NCBI GenBank assembly: GCA_963722715.1
Contig: CAVROA010000008.1
Span: 1 to 64,000 of the forward strand
Direction: 5' to 3'
Source: DASQGA01 sp963722715
GTDB taxonomy: Bacteria > Actinomycetota > Thermoleophilia > Gaiellales > Gaiellaceae
DNA length: 64,000 nucleotides
This document shows positions 35,188 to 43,281 of the stretch, one piece after another (position 1 is the first letter of the stretch; each line of letters opens with the position of its first letter). The notes below the pieces were generated by a model. That model made no database searches and was not told the origin of the DNA. It saw only the letters and a list, made by a program, of their open reading frames with translations. The translations under genes were made by a program, and so were the position numbers.

Positions 35188-36167
35188 TGGGTCGTCCTCT
35201 CTCCGTCTTCTGGCGCGTCTTCGCCGTCAACGCCGGCGTTCTCGGCGTTCTCGCTGCCCTGCTCTTGTTCAGCCCCGTCGAGATCGATGCTCCGATCAAG
35301 CCGATACAGGTGCTGATCGTGGTCTTGGGGCTGCTGGCGACGTTGGCCGCGAATGCGTACCTCCTGCGCCGAGCGCTGGCGCCGCTTGAGCGCCTGGCAC
35401 AAAGAATGGAGACCGTCGACCTTCTCCGCCCTGGCCAGCGTCTGCAGGTCGTTCGCAAGGACGAGATCAGCCGCGTCGTCATCGCCTTCAATCGAATGCT
35501 CGACCGGCTCGAGAGCGAACGCCAGCAAAGCGGCCGCCGTATCCTCGCCGCACAAGAAGCCGAACGGATCGGCATCGCGCGTGATCTCCACGACGAGGTC
35601 GGCCAGGTGCTGACCGGCGTCCTGCTGCACCTCGACTCGATCGCCGAAAGTGCGCCCGCTCATCGGCCTGAGATCGATGACACCAAGCAGGCGGTGCGCC
35701 GTGCGCTCAACGAAGTGCGCCGAATATCGAGCGAGCTACGCCCGGAGATGCTTGAACAGCTCGGGCTCGTCAGCGCGCTGACCGAGCTGACAACGACGTT
35801 CAGCCGCGTATCGGGCATCCGTGTAACGCGCCAGTTTGACCGGGCCTTGCCTATGCTCGAGCGCGACGCCGAGCTCGCGGTCTACCGGATCGCGCAGGAG
35901 AGCTTGACCAACATCGCCCGTCACGCGCAGGCGACACGGGTCATCGTCGTCCTCGAGCCTGGCTTGGACAGCGTTGTCTTGCGCGTCGTCGACGACGGCC
36001 GCGGCTTCGCCGGTGAGCCTGAGGAGCACGGCGGACTGCGCAGCATGCGCGAGCGCGCGCTCCTGATCGGGGCGGCGCTGGCGATCAAGCCGGCGCTGGA
36101 GGGCGGCGTCGAAGTGCGGCTCGAAGTCCCTGCCGTGGGGGTCGTACGGCCCGTAGGAGTGTCGTGA
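35187..36167 (+). CDS. NarL-type sensor histidine kinase
   Basis: A membrane histidine kinase (326 aa). Two membrane segments (about 10-28 and 40-60) flank a very short external loop, so it may sense the membrane or work from inside. A HAMP-like segment (61-115) leads to the HisKA_3 dimerisation domain with phospho-acceptor H135 (RIGIARDLHDEVGQ). The ATPase domain has N box QESLTNIARHAQA and G box VVDDGRGF, then HGGLRSMRERA. It overlaps its response regulator gene by 4 bp. Confidence 0.9.
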   Translation: MGRPLSVFWRVFAVNAGVLGVLAALLLFSPVEIDAPIKPIQVLIVVLGLLATLAANAYLLRRALAPLERLAQRMETVDLLRPGQRLQVVRKDEISRVVIAFNRMLDRLESERQQSGRRILAAQEAERIGIARDLHDEVGQVLTGVLLHLDSIAESAPAHRPEIDDTKQAVRRALNEVRRISSELRPEMLEQLGLVSALTELTTTFSRVSGIRVTRQFDRALPMLERDAELAVYRIAQESLTNIARHAQATRVIVVLEPGLDSVVLRVVDDGRGFAGEPEEHGGLRSMRERALLIGAALAIKPALEGGVEVRLEVPAVGVVRPVGVS

Positions 36168-36823
36168 TGACGATTCCGCTCGTGACCCGGATCCTGATCG
36201 CCGACGATCACGCGATCGTCCGGTCCGGCCTAAAGAAGGTTCTTGACGCCAAGGCCGACCTGGAGGTTGTCGCCGAAGCTGAAGACGGTGCCGACGCCGT
36301 CGAAAAGGCGCTCAAAGAGGACGTCCATGTGGCCGTCCTCGACGTGTCAATGCCGCGCATGACCGGCATCCAGGCCGCCGCCGAGCTCCAGAAACGCAAG
36401 CCGGAGCTGAGGATAGTGATGCTGTCGATGCACGACAGCGAGCAGTTTTTGTTCGAGGCGCTAAAGGCCGGTGCCTCCGGGTACGTCTTGAAGTCGGGCG
36501 CCGACACCGACATCGTCGATGCGGTCCGCGCGGCTATGCGTGGCGAGTCGTTCCTCTATCCGTCCGCGGTAACGACGCTCGTTCGCGACTACGTCGAGCA
36601 TGGTGGCCGGGGCGAAGCCCAATTCGACGTGCTGACCCCGCGCGAGCTTGAGGTGCTCAAGTTGATCGCCGAGGCGCACACTTCCAGGGAGATTGCCAAC
36701 CTGCTCTTCATCAGCATCAAGACCGTCGAGCGCCACCGCCAAAACATCCTGGACAAGCTCGGCATGCGCGACCGTGTCGAACTGACGCGCTACGCAATCC
36801 GCCGCGGACTGATCCAACCCTAG
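36164..36823 (+). CDS. NarL/LuxR-family response regulator
   Basis: A 219-aa two-component regulator. The receiver domain has the acidic pair DD (ILIADDHAIV), phospho-acceptor D60 (VAVLDVSMP), and Lys in YVLKSGAD. The C-terminal LuxR helix-turn-helix is at about 152-210 (LTPRELEVLKLIAEAHTSRE, then KTVERHRQNILDKLG). It should be phosphorylated by the overlapping histidine kinase. The targets probably include stress genes nearby, but no site could be assigned. Confidence 0.92.
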   Translation: MMTIPLVTRILIADDHAIVRSGLKKVLDAKADLEVVAEAEDGADAVEKALKEDVHVAVLDVSMPRMTGIQAAAELQKRKPELRIVMLSMHDSEQFLFEALKAGASGYVLKSGADTDIVDAVRAAMRGESFLYPSAVTTLVRDYVEHGGRGEAQFDVLTPRELEVLKLIAEAHTSREIANLLFISIKTVERHRQNILDKLGMRDRVELTRYAIRRGLIQP

Positions 36824-36918
36824 CCTCTGATTGCGCCTCCGAGCCGGTCGATCGTGCCACGAACGTGCGGCAACGAAAAGGGCGCCAACTGAGTGATTTG
36901 TCACTCTCTGGACTCCTT

Positions 36919-37413
36919 CTACGCCGCATGCCTGGCTGCCGGGACCCCCCGGTCGCCTGCCGAATGGCCGAGCGCCACCTCGCGTCGCACGCGTGCCTGC
37001 GCTTCCAAGCCCGAGCACACGGCATTGAGCAGGCGCACGGTGTCGGGGGCTGTGGCGTTCGACCGCCGGTAACAGGCCGATGCAGCCGCGCTGGCCAAAC
37101 GGAAGGCAAGAAGTCGTCGAGCCTCATCCGGGCGTAGCCACCCGTCGGGAACCCAGTTGACCGAAATGTCCTTCGCCAAGGAGCGCACCCGTGCGTCCGG
37201 CGGAACGCCCAGCGACACTAAGTGCTTCGCAACGTGGTCGGCCCAAGCACGCCATTTGACTGTGGCTTTCGCCAGCCAGTCGACAAGCTCTCCGGACGCG
37301 TCGCCCCTGACTACCCACCGTACATGGTCACCGAGGACGGCGAGGCACAGCAGGTCACGAAGTTCCCCCTGCAGCTCCTCGGTTGCTAGACCTTGATTTA
37401 CGTGTTCGGCCAT
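36919..37413 (-). CDS. Dps/ferritin-like helical protein
   Basis: A 164-aa, all-helical protein. The segment LLCLAVLGDHVRWVVRG, then WLAKATVKWRAWADHVAKHL and VSLGVPPDARV, parallels the H-x-x-x-W and helix B pattern of Dps proteins. Several ferroxidase ligands are not obvious, so iron oxidation is doubtful. The ATG has AAGGAGGAG 3 nt upstream. It overlaps the preceding DUF488 gene by 16 bp and ends a USP-DUF488-Dps-like operon. Confidence 0.65.
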   Translation of the reverse strand: MAEHVNQGLATEELQGELRDLLCLAVLGDHVRWVVRGDASGELVDWLAKATVKWRAWADHVAKHLVSLGVPPDARVRSLAKDISVNWVPDGWLRPDEARRLLAFRLASAAASACYRRSNATAPDTVRLLNAVCSGLEAQARVRREVALGHSAGDRGVPAARHAA

Positions 37414-37790
37414 GACTCCTCCTTCTCGTCGCGCTTGGGATCGGGCCCTCTGTGCAGGAGTTCGGCGAGTACGACGGCGTCATTGTGCTCGGTGTCGCGG
37501 GCCGCGTATACGAGCGTCAGGGTGCCTTGGCGCGCACGCTGGCGAAGCTCCCGCAGCTTCGCCTCCTGCGCCGTCAGCTCGGCCCGGTAGCGACGCCGGA
37601 ACTCGGCGAAGCGATCCGGGTCGTGGCTGAACCACCGTCGGAGCTCGCCGCTCGGTGCGAGTTCGCGTGCCCACTCGTCAAGGTGCGCCTCCTCGCGCGA
37701 GACTCCGCGCGGCCAGATCCGGTCGATCAGCACCCGGGAGCCGTCCGCGGCTGCGGCCGGCTCGTAGGCGCGTTTGAGCCGCACATCCAC
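37398..37790 (-). CDS. DUF488-family protein
   Basis: A 130-aa DUF488 (YeaO-like) protein, recognised by LKRAYEPAAAADGSRVLIDR, IWPRGVSREEAHLDEWAREL, then WFSHDPDRFAEFRRRYRAEL and the end GTLTLVYAARDTEHNDAVVL. The family is small, cytosolic and of unknown biochemical role. It starts 6 nt after the USP gene stop and overlaps the Dps-like gene start. Confidence 0.88.
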   Translation of the reverse strand: MDVRLKRAYEPAAAADGSRVLIDRIWPRGVSREEAHLDEWARELAPSGELRRWFSHDPDRFAEFRRRYRAELTAQEAKLRELRQRARQGTLTLVYAARDTEHNDAVVLAELLHRGPDPKRDEKEESWPNT

Positions 37791-37796
37791 GACTTG

Positions 37797-38273
37797 TCAG
37801 CCCGGCTTCGCTGAAGAGGCGCGTACGATCACGACCGGACAGGCCGCATGGTGTGCACATTGCTGGCTGACCGATCCGAGCAACAGCCCGGCAAACCCAC
37901 CGTGGCCACGCGACCCCACGACCAGCAAGTCGGCGTGACGCGATTCCTCGACCAGCACCGAAGCTGGGGTTCCCTCGACGACCCGGCGGTCGATTTCGAC
38001 GCCGTTCGCGTTGGGCACGACCTCTTGCACCGTGGCGTCGAGGACGATTTCGGCGGTGTGTTGTAGGTCGTCACGATCGGCGCCTACGACTGGGGCCCAA
38101 CCTTCGACACCGGCGGTGCCTATGTAGCCGTACTGCCAGGAATGGACCACTCTCAGCGCTGCCTGCCGAAGCTTCGCCTCTTTTATGGCGAAGCGGAGGG
38201 CTTCCTTGGCTCCGTCCGAGCTGTCGACGCCGACGACGATCAGGCCATTACCACGTTCGGTTTCTCGTTTCAT
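37797..38273 (-). CDS. Universal stress protein (USP), ATP-binding type
   Basis: A 158-aa USP. The first strand is GLIVVGVDSSDGAKEALRFA and the ATP-loop is VVGSRGHGGFAGLLLGSVSQ (G-x2-G-x9-G-S), followed by ACPVVIVR. This is the complete nucleotide-binding motif. It heads a three-gene minus-strand operon (USP, DUF488, Dps-like). An ATAAGAAC octamer lies 67 nt upstream of the start. Confidence 0.9.
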   Translation of the reverse strand: MKRETERGNGLIVVGVDSSDGAKEALRFAIKEAKLRQAALRVVHSWQYGYIGTAGVEGWAPVVGADRDDLQHTAEIVLDATVQEVVPNANGVEIDRRVVEGTPASVLVEESRHADLLVVGSRGHGGFAGLLLGSVSQQCAHHAACPVVIVRASSAKPG

Positions 38274-38340
38274 CGTTCCCTTCTTTCTGCGCCCGTCCGC
38301 GGCGCTTTACTTGACTCTGCTGTCGTCGCGGCGCGTAAAC

Positions 38341-38348
38341 GTTCTTAT
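38341..38348 (-). promoter_or_regulatory. Candidate shared promoter element (ATAAGAAC)
   Basis: On the minus strand, upstream of the USP operon at 38273. It is one base away from the GTAAGAAC site at 45215-45222 and similar to GTAAGGAC at 42981 and 45095. Confidence 0.3.
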
Positions 38349-38417
38349 GGCGTCGATGGCGCTCGGGTCGGTACTGGCTTGGGCAACATGGTCTTCTCTT
38401 TGAGATCTAGGCCGTCC

Positions 38418-38843
38418 CTAAGCGGCCGTGGCCAGCTTTCCGACGTTCGCTGTGGCCGTCCTCACCTGTACGACCAGCTCCCGACGAGGCTGACGGGTGA
38501 ACGCCGCCCGGATTGACCCGCGTGAGCGGACGTAGAAGAGCTCACTGGAGCCGGTCGCGTCGGCCTCTCGAAGCAGCTCGCGTATCGCTTCGCCGGCGCG
38601 GATCGTCGTGGTTACCGGCAGGCCGGCCGTCCGCGCAGACTCGGCCGCGCGCTCCAGCTCACTCTTCACCTTCTTGTAGCGTCGTACGCGCTCGCCGGCC
38701 CCGCCTTTGGTCGTGTCGTTGAACTTGTCCTTCACGATCCCCACAAGCCCGAGCGTGGCGCCGTTCTCGCGGCAGTACTCGATTGCGGCACCAACGGCCT
38801 CGTGCGAGCCCGACTCATCGATTCCACACAGTACGGAGTGCAT
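38418..38843 (-). CDS. Universal stress protein-like
   Basis: A 141-aa USP-fold protein. The first strand, MHSVLCGIDESGSHEAVGAA, is typical, and the final strand region (LFYVRSRGSIRAAFTRQPRR) replaces the glycine ATP loop, so it belongs to the non-ATP-binding type. The ATG at 38843 has GGAAGGAGAG upstream and is preferred to an in-frame ATG nine codons earlier. Confidence 0.75.
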   Translation of the reverse strand: MHSVLCGIDESGSHEAVGAAIEYCRENGATLGLVGIVKDKFNDTTKGGAGERVRRYKKVKSELERAAESARTAGLPVTTTIRAGEAIRELLREADATGSSELFYVRSRGSIRAAFTRQPRRELVVQVRTATANVGKLATAA

Positions 38844-39147
38844 CTGACTCTCCTTCCTTGCGTTTTGCATCAGCTTCGTAGGCTGCTGCGGTGTTGGAAA
38901 TGGAGAGGGCGCCTGAGATTACGGCTTTCGCCCACCCATCCTGGAGGCGGCTTGCGACAGGACGATGAGGTCGGATGTCCTGCTTGGACAGTTCTAAGTC
39001 ACTGACAGAGGTGGGCGAGACATGGCCAGGAGGCGTCTCCACTAGCAGGACAGATGGCACTGCGCGCTCGGAACTGCGCCGACCGAGGAGGACGTCGGCC
39101 AAAGAAGCGTCCTCAAGCCCTTGTTGGGGTCGCAGGCGTTCGGACAT
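38815..39147 (-). CDS. Hypothetical protein, doubtful
   Basis: A 110-residue frame that fills most of the gap between the USP-like gene and the sigma gene. It has a plausible helical stretch (LQDGWAKAVISGALSISNTA) but no ribosome site and no recognised family. It would overlap the USP-like start by 29 bp. It could equally be untranslated leader. Confidence 0.35.
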   Translation of the reverse strand: MSERLRPQQGLEDASLADVLLGRRSSERAVPSVLLVETPPGHVSPTSVSDLELSKQDIRPHRPVASRLQDGWAKAVISGALSISNTAAAYEADAKRKEGESDALRTVWNR

Positions 39148-39217
39148 GGGTGCTTGACCCGATGGTTAGTCGCTGCCTGGGTGGCGATGCTTGAAAGCAG
39201 CAATGGAGGTGATTCTC

Positions 39218-39892
39218 GTGTCGACCTCGATCGATCGCGGTACCGATCACTCGAAGCAAGCGGCCACAGCGCTCCGTATCGCGCGCTCGCCGGACCTCGA
39301 TTCACGCGACTGGCTGCGCTCCCTCCGGGCCGACGGCGAGACACGCAACGAGGCAGTCGCGCGTCTGCACGCGCTTCTTTTGCGCGCGGCCCGGTTTGAG
39401 GTGGCGCGCCGCCGGTCGGGCCTGCCGCACCTGCGCGGGAACGAGCTCGACGACATCGCAAACGAGGCCGCCGATGACGCCCTTGTAAGCGTGCTTCGGC
39501 GCCTCGATGACTTTCGCGGCGACAGCCGCTTCACTACCTGGGTCTACAAGTTCGCCGTGCTCGAGGCGGCGGTCAAGCTGCGAAAACGCGCCTGGCAGGC
39601 ACGCGAGCTGCCAGTCGAACCGGAAGCCTGGAGCCTGTTCGCGAACCTCGATCTAGAGCCCGATGCCCAGGTCGAGCAGCGCGAGCTAATAGCAGCCCTG
39701 CAGACCGCGATTGCCGAGACACTGACGCCGCATCAGCGGCGCGTGCTCGTCGCCTTGGCGTTCAACGATGTGCCGATCGACGTGCTCGCCGAGCGCTACA
39801 AGACTACCCGCGGCGCTCTCTACAAGACCCTGCACGACGCCCGCCAGAAGCTGCGCGCACAGCTCGGCGAACGCGGGCTTATGGTCGCGTAG
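39218..39892 (+). CDS. Sigma-70 family (ECF-like) sigma factor, without anti-sigma
   Basis: A 224-aa sigma factor. Region 2 is in ELDDIANEAADDALVSVLRR and FRGDSRFTTWVYKFAVLEAA; region 4 is in LTPHQRRVLVALAFNDVPID and TTRGALYKTLHDARQKL. The GTG at 39218 has GGAGG 8 nt before it. It is paralogous to the product of 42032-42742 over nearly its whole length, but has no zinc anti-sigma beside it, so it may be controlled differently. Confidence 0.85.
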   Translation: MSTSIDRGTDHSKQAATALRIARSPDLDSRDWLRSLRADGETRNEAVARLHALLLRAARFEVARRRSGLPHLRGNELDDIANEAADDALVSVLRRLDDFRGDSRFTTWVYKFAVLEAAVKLRKRAWQARELPVEPEAWSLFANLDLEPDAQVEQRELIAALQTAIAETLTPHQRRVLVALAFNDVPIDVLAERYKTTRGALYKTLHDARQKLRAQLGERGLMVA

Positions 39893-40241
39893 CAGCCGGA
39901 ACGGCGGCGTCTGAATCGGCGGCGCTACCCCCGGCGGCGCCGTCCACGCGCACGTGCGCGTGAGCCTCACAGGTCATCCCGCGGTAGCGGTGGGTCAGCA
40001 ACACGATCATCGCGGCCGAAGCCAGGCTGCTGGCCTCAAGCCCGATGAACACCGGATCCTGGCGATGAAGAGCGAGCGCGCCGATGAGCAGACTGCTCGT
40101 TAGCCACATCGCCCAGGCGCGAGCACTTACTCCAGCCGAGCAATGCTCGCGCCAGAGGTGGACCACCTGGGGCACGTAGGCCAGCACGCCGATCGAGATG
40201 CCCGCGACCCCGAGGAGCTCGAAGACGGCCGTCTGGCTCAT
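39879..40241 (-). CDS. PQ-loop (SemiSWEET-like) membrane protein
   Basis: A 120-aa membrane protein with three hydrophobic segments and the PQ-loop motif GVLAYVPQVVHLWREH in the first, the unit structure of SemiSWEET sugar transporters. A Gly/Ala-rich cytosolic tail follows. Function as a small-solute transporter is inferred from the family. The ribosome site is weak. It is convergent with the sigma gene, and their ends overlap by 14 bp. Confidence 0.7.
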   Translation of the reverse strand: MSQTAVFELLGVAGISIGVLAYVPQVVHLWREHCSAGVSARAWAMWLTSSLLIGALALHRQDPVFIGLEASSLASAAMIVLLTHRYRGMTCEAHAHVRVDGAAGGSAADSDAAVPAATRP

Positions 40242-40393
40242 CGGGCCGCAACCCCGGCCAGGCAGCGACGCTCGCCCAGATCGGCGCCAGCCTGAGAGGT
40301 GGCGGTTGAAGCGATCGTGCACGGGCCGCCGACCGCGCGCCCATGGTCGGTCGCTTTCTGCGACCGCATGATCGCGTCGCATGGCACCGCGAT

Positions 40394-40990
40394 CTAGCCC
40401 TTGCCGCCGCCGAAGGTGAAGCGGACGATGCCGCCGGCGAAGTCGCGCGCCTCGGGGTCGTCCCCTGGGCGGTCTCCGCTTGCGGCGCTGGCCACCCAGG
40501 CGGCGTCGAAACCGCCGGCGCCGGTGTAGCCGTCGTCGAAAAGGCCGGGAAAGCCTGGCGGCGGGCTGACCCGTCCGTTCCCGTTCCCGTTCGCGAGCGA
40601 TCGGTCGGCACCGGGCGCGACGACCACAACCGGGCACGGAGCACGGCGCGACACATCCGCAGAGATGCTGCCGAGCAGTGACGAGCGCGGGCCGGTCGAT
40701 CCGACGACGATCAAGCTCGCTGCTTCCTTCTCCGCCACGGCCACGAGGCGGTCGGCAGGATGGCCTAGCTCGACCAGCCAGTGGGCGCCGCAATCGACCT
40801 CGGTCGCGCACTCGGCCAACTGCTGCAGGCGCGCGGCCGCGACGCTGATCTCTTGGCCAGGGGAGGCGCCGTCAACCACGCGTACGAAGACGAGGCGCGA
40901 GCCGAGCTGCGCACTCAGTCCGCGGGCGACGCGCGCCGCCCCCTTTGCCGACTCCGAGCCGTCGACACCGCAGATGATCGAGCCTGGCAT
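40394..40990 (-). CDS. Universal stress protein with C-terminal extension
   Basis: A 198-aa USP. First strand SIICGVDGSESAKGAARVAR; ATP loop VVGSTGPRSSLLGSISADVS with Gly and Ser in place; then CPVVVVAPGADR. A 55-residue Gly-rich tail (GNGNGRVSPPPGFPGLFDDG) is unusual for the family and looks disordered. AAGGAGGATT precedes the ATG. Confidence 0.85.
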   Translation of the reverse strand: MPGSIICGVDGSESAKGAARVARGLSAQLGSRLVFVRVVDGASPGQEISVAAARLQQLAECATEVDCGAHWLVELGHPADRLVAVAEKEAASLIVVGSTGPRSSLLGSISADVSRRAPCPVVVVAPGADRSLANGNGNGRVSPPPGFPGLFDDGYTGAGGFDAAWVASAASGDRPGDDPEARDFAGGIVRFTFGGGKG

Positions 40991-41228
40991 CAAATCCTCC
41001 TTCGATTCGCTTGGTCGAAGGCTCGCTCCGCAGGCTCGCCGCCGCCATCAGGTCGACAACCCATCTCGCGCGAGCGACGCCGCCATCTACGCGCCCTGGG
41101 TTCATCGCAGCGCTGCCTCGCCCAGTGCCCGAGATGAGCTCGCGCCCGGCTTCGAATGGGCTCTCGGCCCGATGGCTGGAACATCGGTCGCGGGTCAGAC
41201 TCGTGAGAAGACCAAGGGAGGTTTTCTG

Positions 41229-41732
41229 ATGAGTGCACTTGCAACCCGTCCTCACCCGAAGCTGGCAAGAGACGAATCCCGCCTGCTGCCCTCGGAGCGG
41301 CACGTCGCGCCGATCGTGGCCGCCGTCGACGGCTCGGCAGCCAGCCGCGCTGCGATCGGCGAAGCAGTTAGCCTCGCCGTCGAGCTCTCCGCGCCGATCG
41401 TGTTCGTCTACGTCCGCCGCGGACCTGCCGGTGTCTTCGGCACGCCCGTCTACCAGCGGCGGCTGACGACGGAGATGGTCCGCGCCCGGCGCGTGCTCGA
41501 GAGGGCCCTCGCGGTCGCCGACAGCGCCGGAGCCCCGGCCGAGGGGGAGATACTCGAGGGCTCGCCCAGGCGGCGGATCTCTGAGTTCGCGCGCGATCGA
41601 GGCGCGCGGCTCGTCGTCGTCGGCTCACGCGGCCGCAAGCTCCGCCAGAGCGTGTCCACAGGCGTGATACGAACCGCGGGACGGCCTGTCATGGTCGCCC
41701 GCTCCAGACCTCGATTGACGGCAGCGGCGTAA
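41229..41732 (+). CDS. Universal stress protein (USP)
   Basis: A 167-aa USP. A 30-residue polar N-terminus precedes the first strand VAPIVAAVDGSAASRAAIGE. The ATP-loop equivalent is LVVVGSRGRKLRQSVSTGV, and the protein ends RPVMVARSRP. The loop lacks the last Gly-Ser pair in strict form, so ATP binding is uncertain. GGGAGG precedes the ATG. It is divergent from the USP at 40394-40990 across 238 bp, so the two may share regulatory DNA. Confidence 0.83.
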   Translation: MSALATRPHPKLARDESRLLPSERHVAPIVAAVDGSAASRAAIGEAVSLAVELSAPIVFVYVRRGPAGVFGTPVYQRRLTTEMVRARRVLERALAVADSAGAPAEGEILEGSPRRRISEFARDRGARLVVVGSRGRKLRQSVSTGVIRTAGRPVMVARSRPRLTAAA

Positions 41733-41798
41733 CCGACCGATTGCTCCGAGCGTACCCCCCGCGGGCAACGCCCAGGCCGAAGGCCGCGGTGCTTGAGG

Positions 41799-42032
41799 TT
41801 AGAGAGCCTGCTCGCCGCTGACGAGCGCGTAAAGGCTCTCGTGCTCCTCGCGGCAGGCGGGACACCCTTCCAGGTGCGCACGCAAACCGGGGATGGCGGC
41901 GTCGGCATCATGGCCGGCCACTTCGAGCTCCACGTACCGGTCGAGCTCGTCGAAGCAGACGTCGCAGCCGACTTCGGGCCCGGCCGGTCCGAGGAGCCGG
42001 CCCAGCGCCTGCTTGAGTTCCGGTCGCTCCAT
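41799..42032 (-). CDS. Zinc-finger (zf-HC2-like) anti-sigma factor
   Basis: A 77-residue protein with the H-x3-C-x2-C zinc motif at H53, C57 and C60 (LRAHLEGCPAC) and a second Cys pair at 23/26. No membrane segment is present, so it would be a soluble anti-sigma. Its ATG overlaps the stop of the sigma gene (TGATG), typical of cognate sigma/anti-sigma pairs. It may release the sigma factor when zinc or thiols are disturbed; that is an inference. Confidence 0.85.
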   Translation of the reverse strand: MERPELKQALGRLLGPAGPEVGCDVCFDELDRYVELEVAGHDADAAIPGLRAHLEGCPACREEHESLYALVSGEQAL

Positions 42033-42742
42033 CAGTGCGCCTCCTCCAATAGTGCATCAACGGACAGGCCTTGCGAGTCGAGATGCCTGCGCAGCTTTCG
42101 CCGCGCGTCGTGCAGCGTCTTGTAGAGCGCGCCACGGTTGGTGCCCAGCCGCTCGGCAAGCACGTCGATCGGAACGCCGTTCAGAGCCAGGGCAACCAGG
42201 ACATGCCGCTGGTGCGGCGTCAAGACCTCGGCGATCGCTTCTTGCAGCGTCGCCAGCAATTCGCTTTGCTCGACCTCCTCGTCCGGCTCGATCGCTGCGC
42301 TCGCGAACAGGCTCCAGCTCTCCGGCTCGAGCGGCACCTCCCGCCCCTGCCAGGAGCGCTTCCGCAGCTTCACCGCAGCCTCGAGCAGCGCGAACTTATA
42401 CACCCACGTTGTGAAGCGGCTGGCGCCGCGAAAGTCGTCGAGGCGGGCGAGCACGCTGACGAGCGCGTCGTCGGCGGCCTGGTTTGCAATGTCGTCGAGG
42501 TCGTTGCCGCGCAGGTGTGGAAGCGCCGGGCGACGGCGGGCGCACTCGAACCGCGCAGCGCGCAGGAGCAGGTCGTGCAGCCGCGCGACGGCCTCATCCT
42601 TTCTTCGGCCTTCAGACCGCAGATCGCGCAGCCATACCCGCGACTCGTCGTCGAGGAGCGCGGGCGGCGGAGTCGGAACCGCGGCCGACGGGTTAGTCGT
42701 CGACTTCATTCGCTCCGCGACTGTAGGGGCAACGGTGCTCAC
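42032..42742 (-). CDS. Sigma-70 family (ECF-like) sigma factor
   Basis: A 236-aa sigma factor, close paralogue of 39218-39892: both share LLLRAARFE, HLRGNxLDDIAN and region 4 with VPIDVLAER and RGALYKTLHDAR. It starts at a GTG that overlaps the preceding gene stop by 4 bp, and its own stop overlaps the anti-sigma start. The three genes form a tight operon. Confidence 0.87.
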   Translation of the reverse strand: MSTVAPTVAERMKSTTNPSAAVPTPPPALLDDESRVWLRDLRSEGRRKDEAVARLHDLLLRAARFECARRRPALPHLRGNDLDDIANQAADDALVSVLARLDDFRGASRFTTWVYKFALLEAAVKLRKRSWQGREVPLEPESWSLFASAAIEPDEEVEQSELLATLQEAIAEVLTPHQRHVLVALALNGVPIDVLAERLGTNRGALYKTLHDARRKLRRHLDSQGLSVDALLEEAH

Positions 42743-42954
42743 GCGGCGACTTCCTCGTCCAGTGGAGCGACGATTCGTACGGCCAGCTCGGGCCGACAGC
42801 CACGCTCGACCAGCTCGATTAGCGCGTGCAGGTCGTAGCGCCCGTCCTCGGCCAGGCGCACTGCGACTGACCACGGAAAGCCCGACTCGGTGAGCTGCTC
42901 GCGTCGCCAGCGCACGACCTCATGCCGCGCCCCGTTTGCCATCTTCGTCTGCAT
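42739..42954 (-). CDS. Small protein encoded ahead of the sigma factor
   Basis: A 71-residue, mostly helical protein opening MQTKMANGARHEVVRWRREQ and containing AEDGRYDLHALIELVERGC. It is the first gene of the sigma operon and is coupled to it by a GTGA overlap. A GTAAGGAC octamer lies 26 nt upstream of the start. Function unknown; an alternative start is the Met at residue 5. Confidence 0.65.
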   Translation of the reverse strand: MQTKMANGARHEVVRWRREQLTESGFPWSVAVRLAEDGRYDLHALIELVERGCRPELAVRIVAPLDEEVAA

Positions 42955-42980
42955 GTCTGGTTGGTGACGTCTCGGGCGCG

Positions 42981-42988
42981 GTCCTTAC
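42981..42988 (-). promoter_or_regulatory. Candidate shared promoter element (GTAAGGAC)
   Basis: On the minus strand, upstream of the sigma operon. The same octamer with the same preceding AG occurs at 45095-45102 before the cupredoxin operon. Confidence 0.35.
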
Positions 42989-43224
42989 CTCTCGAGTAGT
43001 GGTCGCCCTCTGCGCCCGCCGGCCGCTCGACGTTCACGTCTCGCATTGCTTCGACTAGCAAGGGCGAACGGCCTCGTGCGGCGCCGGTCGCCGCCACCGA
43101 GAATGATCGCCTCTAGGAGAGTCGTCCAGCCGGGGTGGTTGAGGGGTCGACCTTGATCTCAGTCTCGAGCACCCGCTCGACGATTGCGACGTGACTCCGA
43201 TCGGCGGCACGGGTCACACAACGA

Positions 43225-43259
43225 ATCGTCCCGGAGCGGACGAACCGCTCCGGGACGAT
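43225..43259. terminator. Very strong hairpin terminator
   Basis: A 15-bp perfect stem (ATCGTCCCGGAGCGG / CCGCTCCGGGACGAT) with a 5-nt loop, 22 nt after the stop of the minus-strand exported protein gene. On the minus strand it closes the cupredoxin operon. Confidence 0.8.
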
Positions 43260-43281
43260 CTGCGTAGGGACGCTTCGGCGG

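Noticed and set aside
36919..37413. A functional Dps ferroxidase
   Set aside because: The overall helix pattern fits, but the complete set of iron ligands could not be placed, so only a Dps-like fold is claimed.
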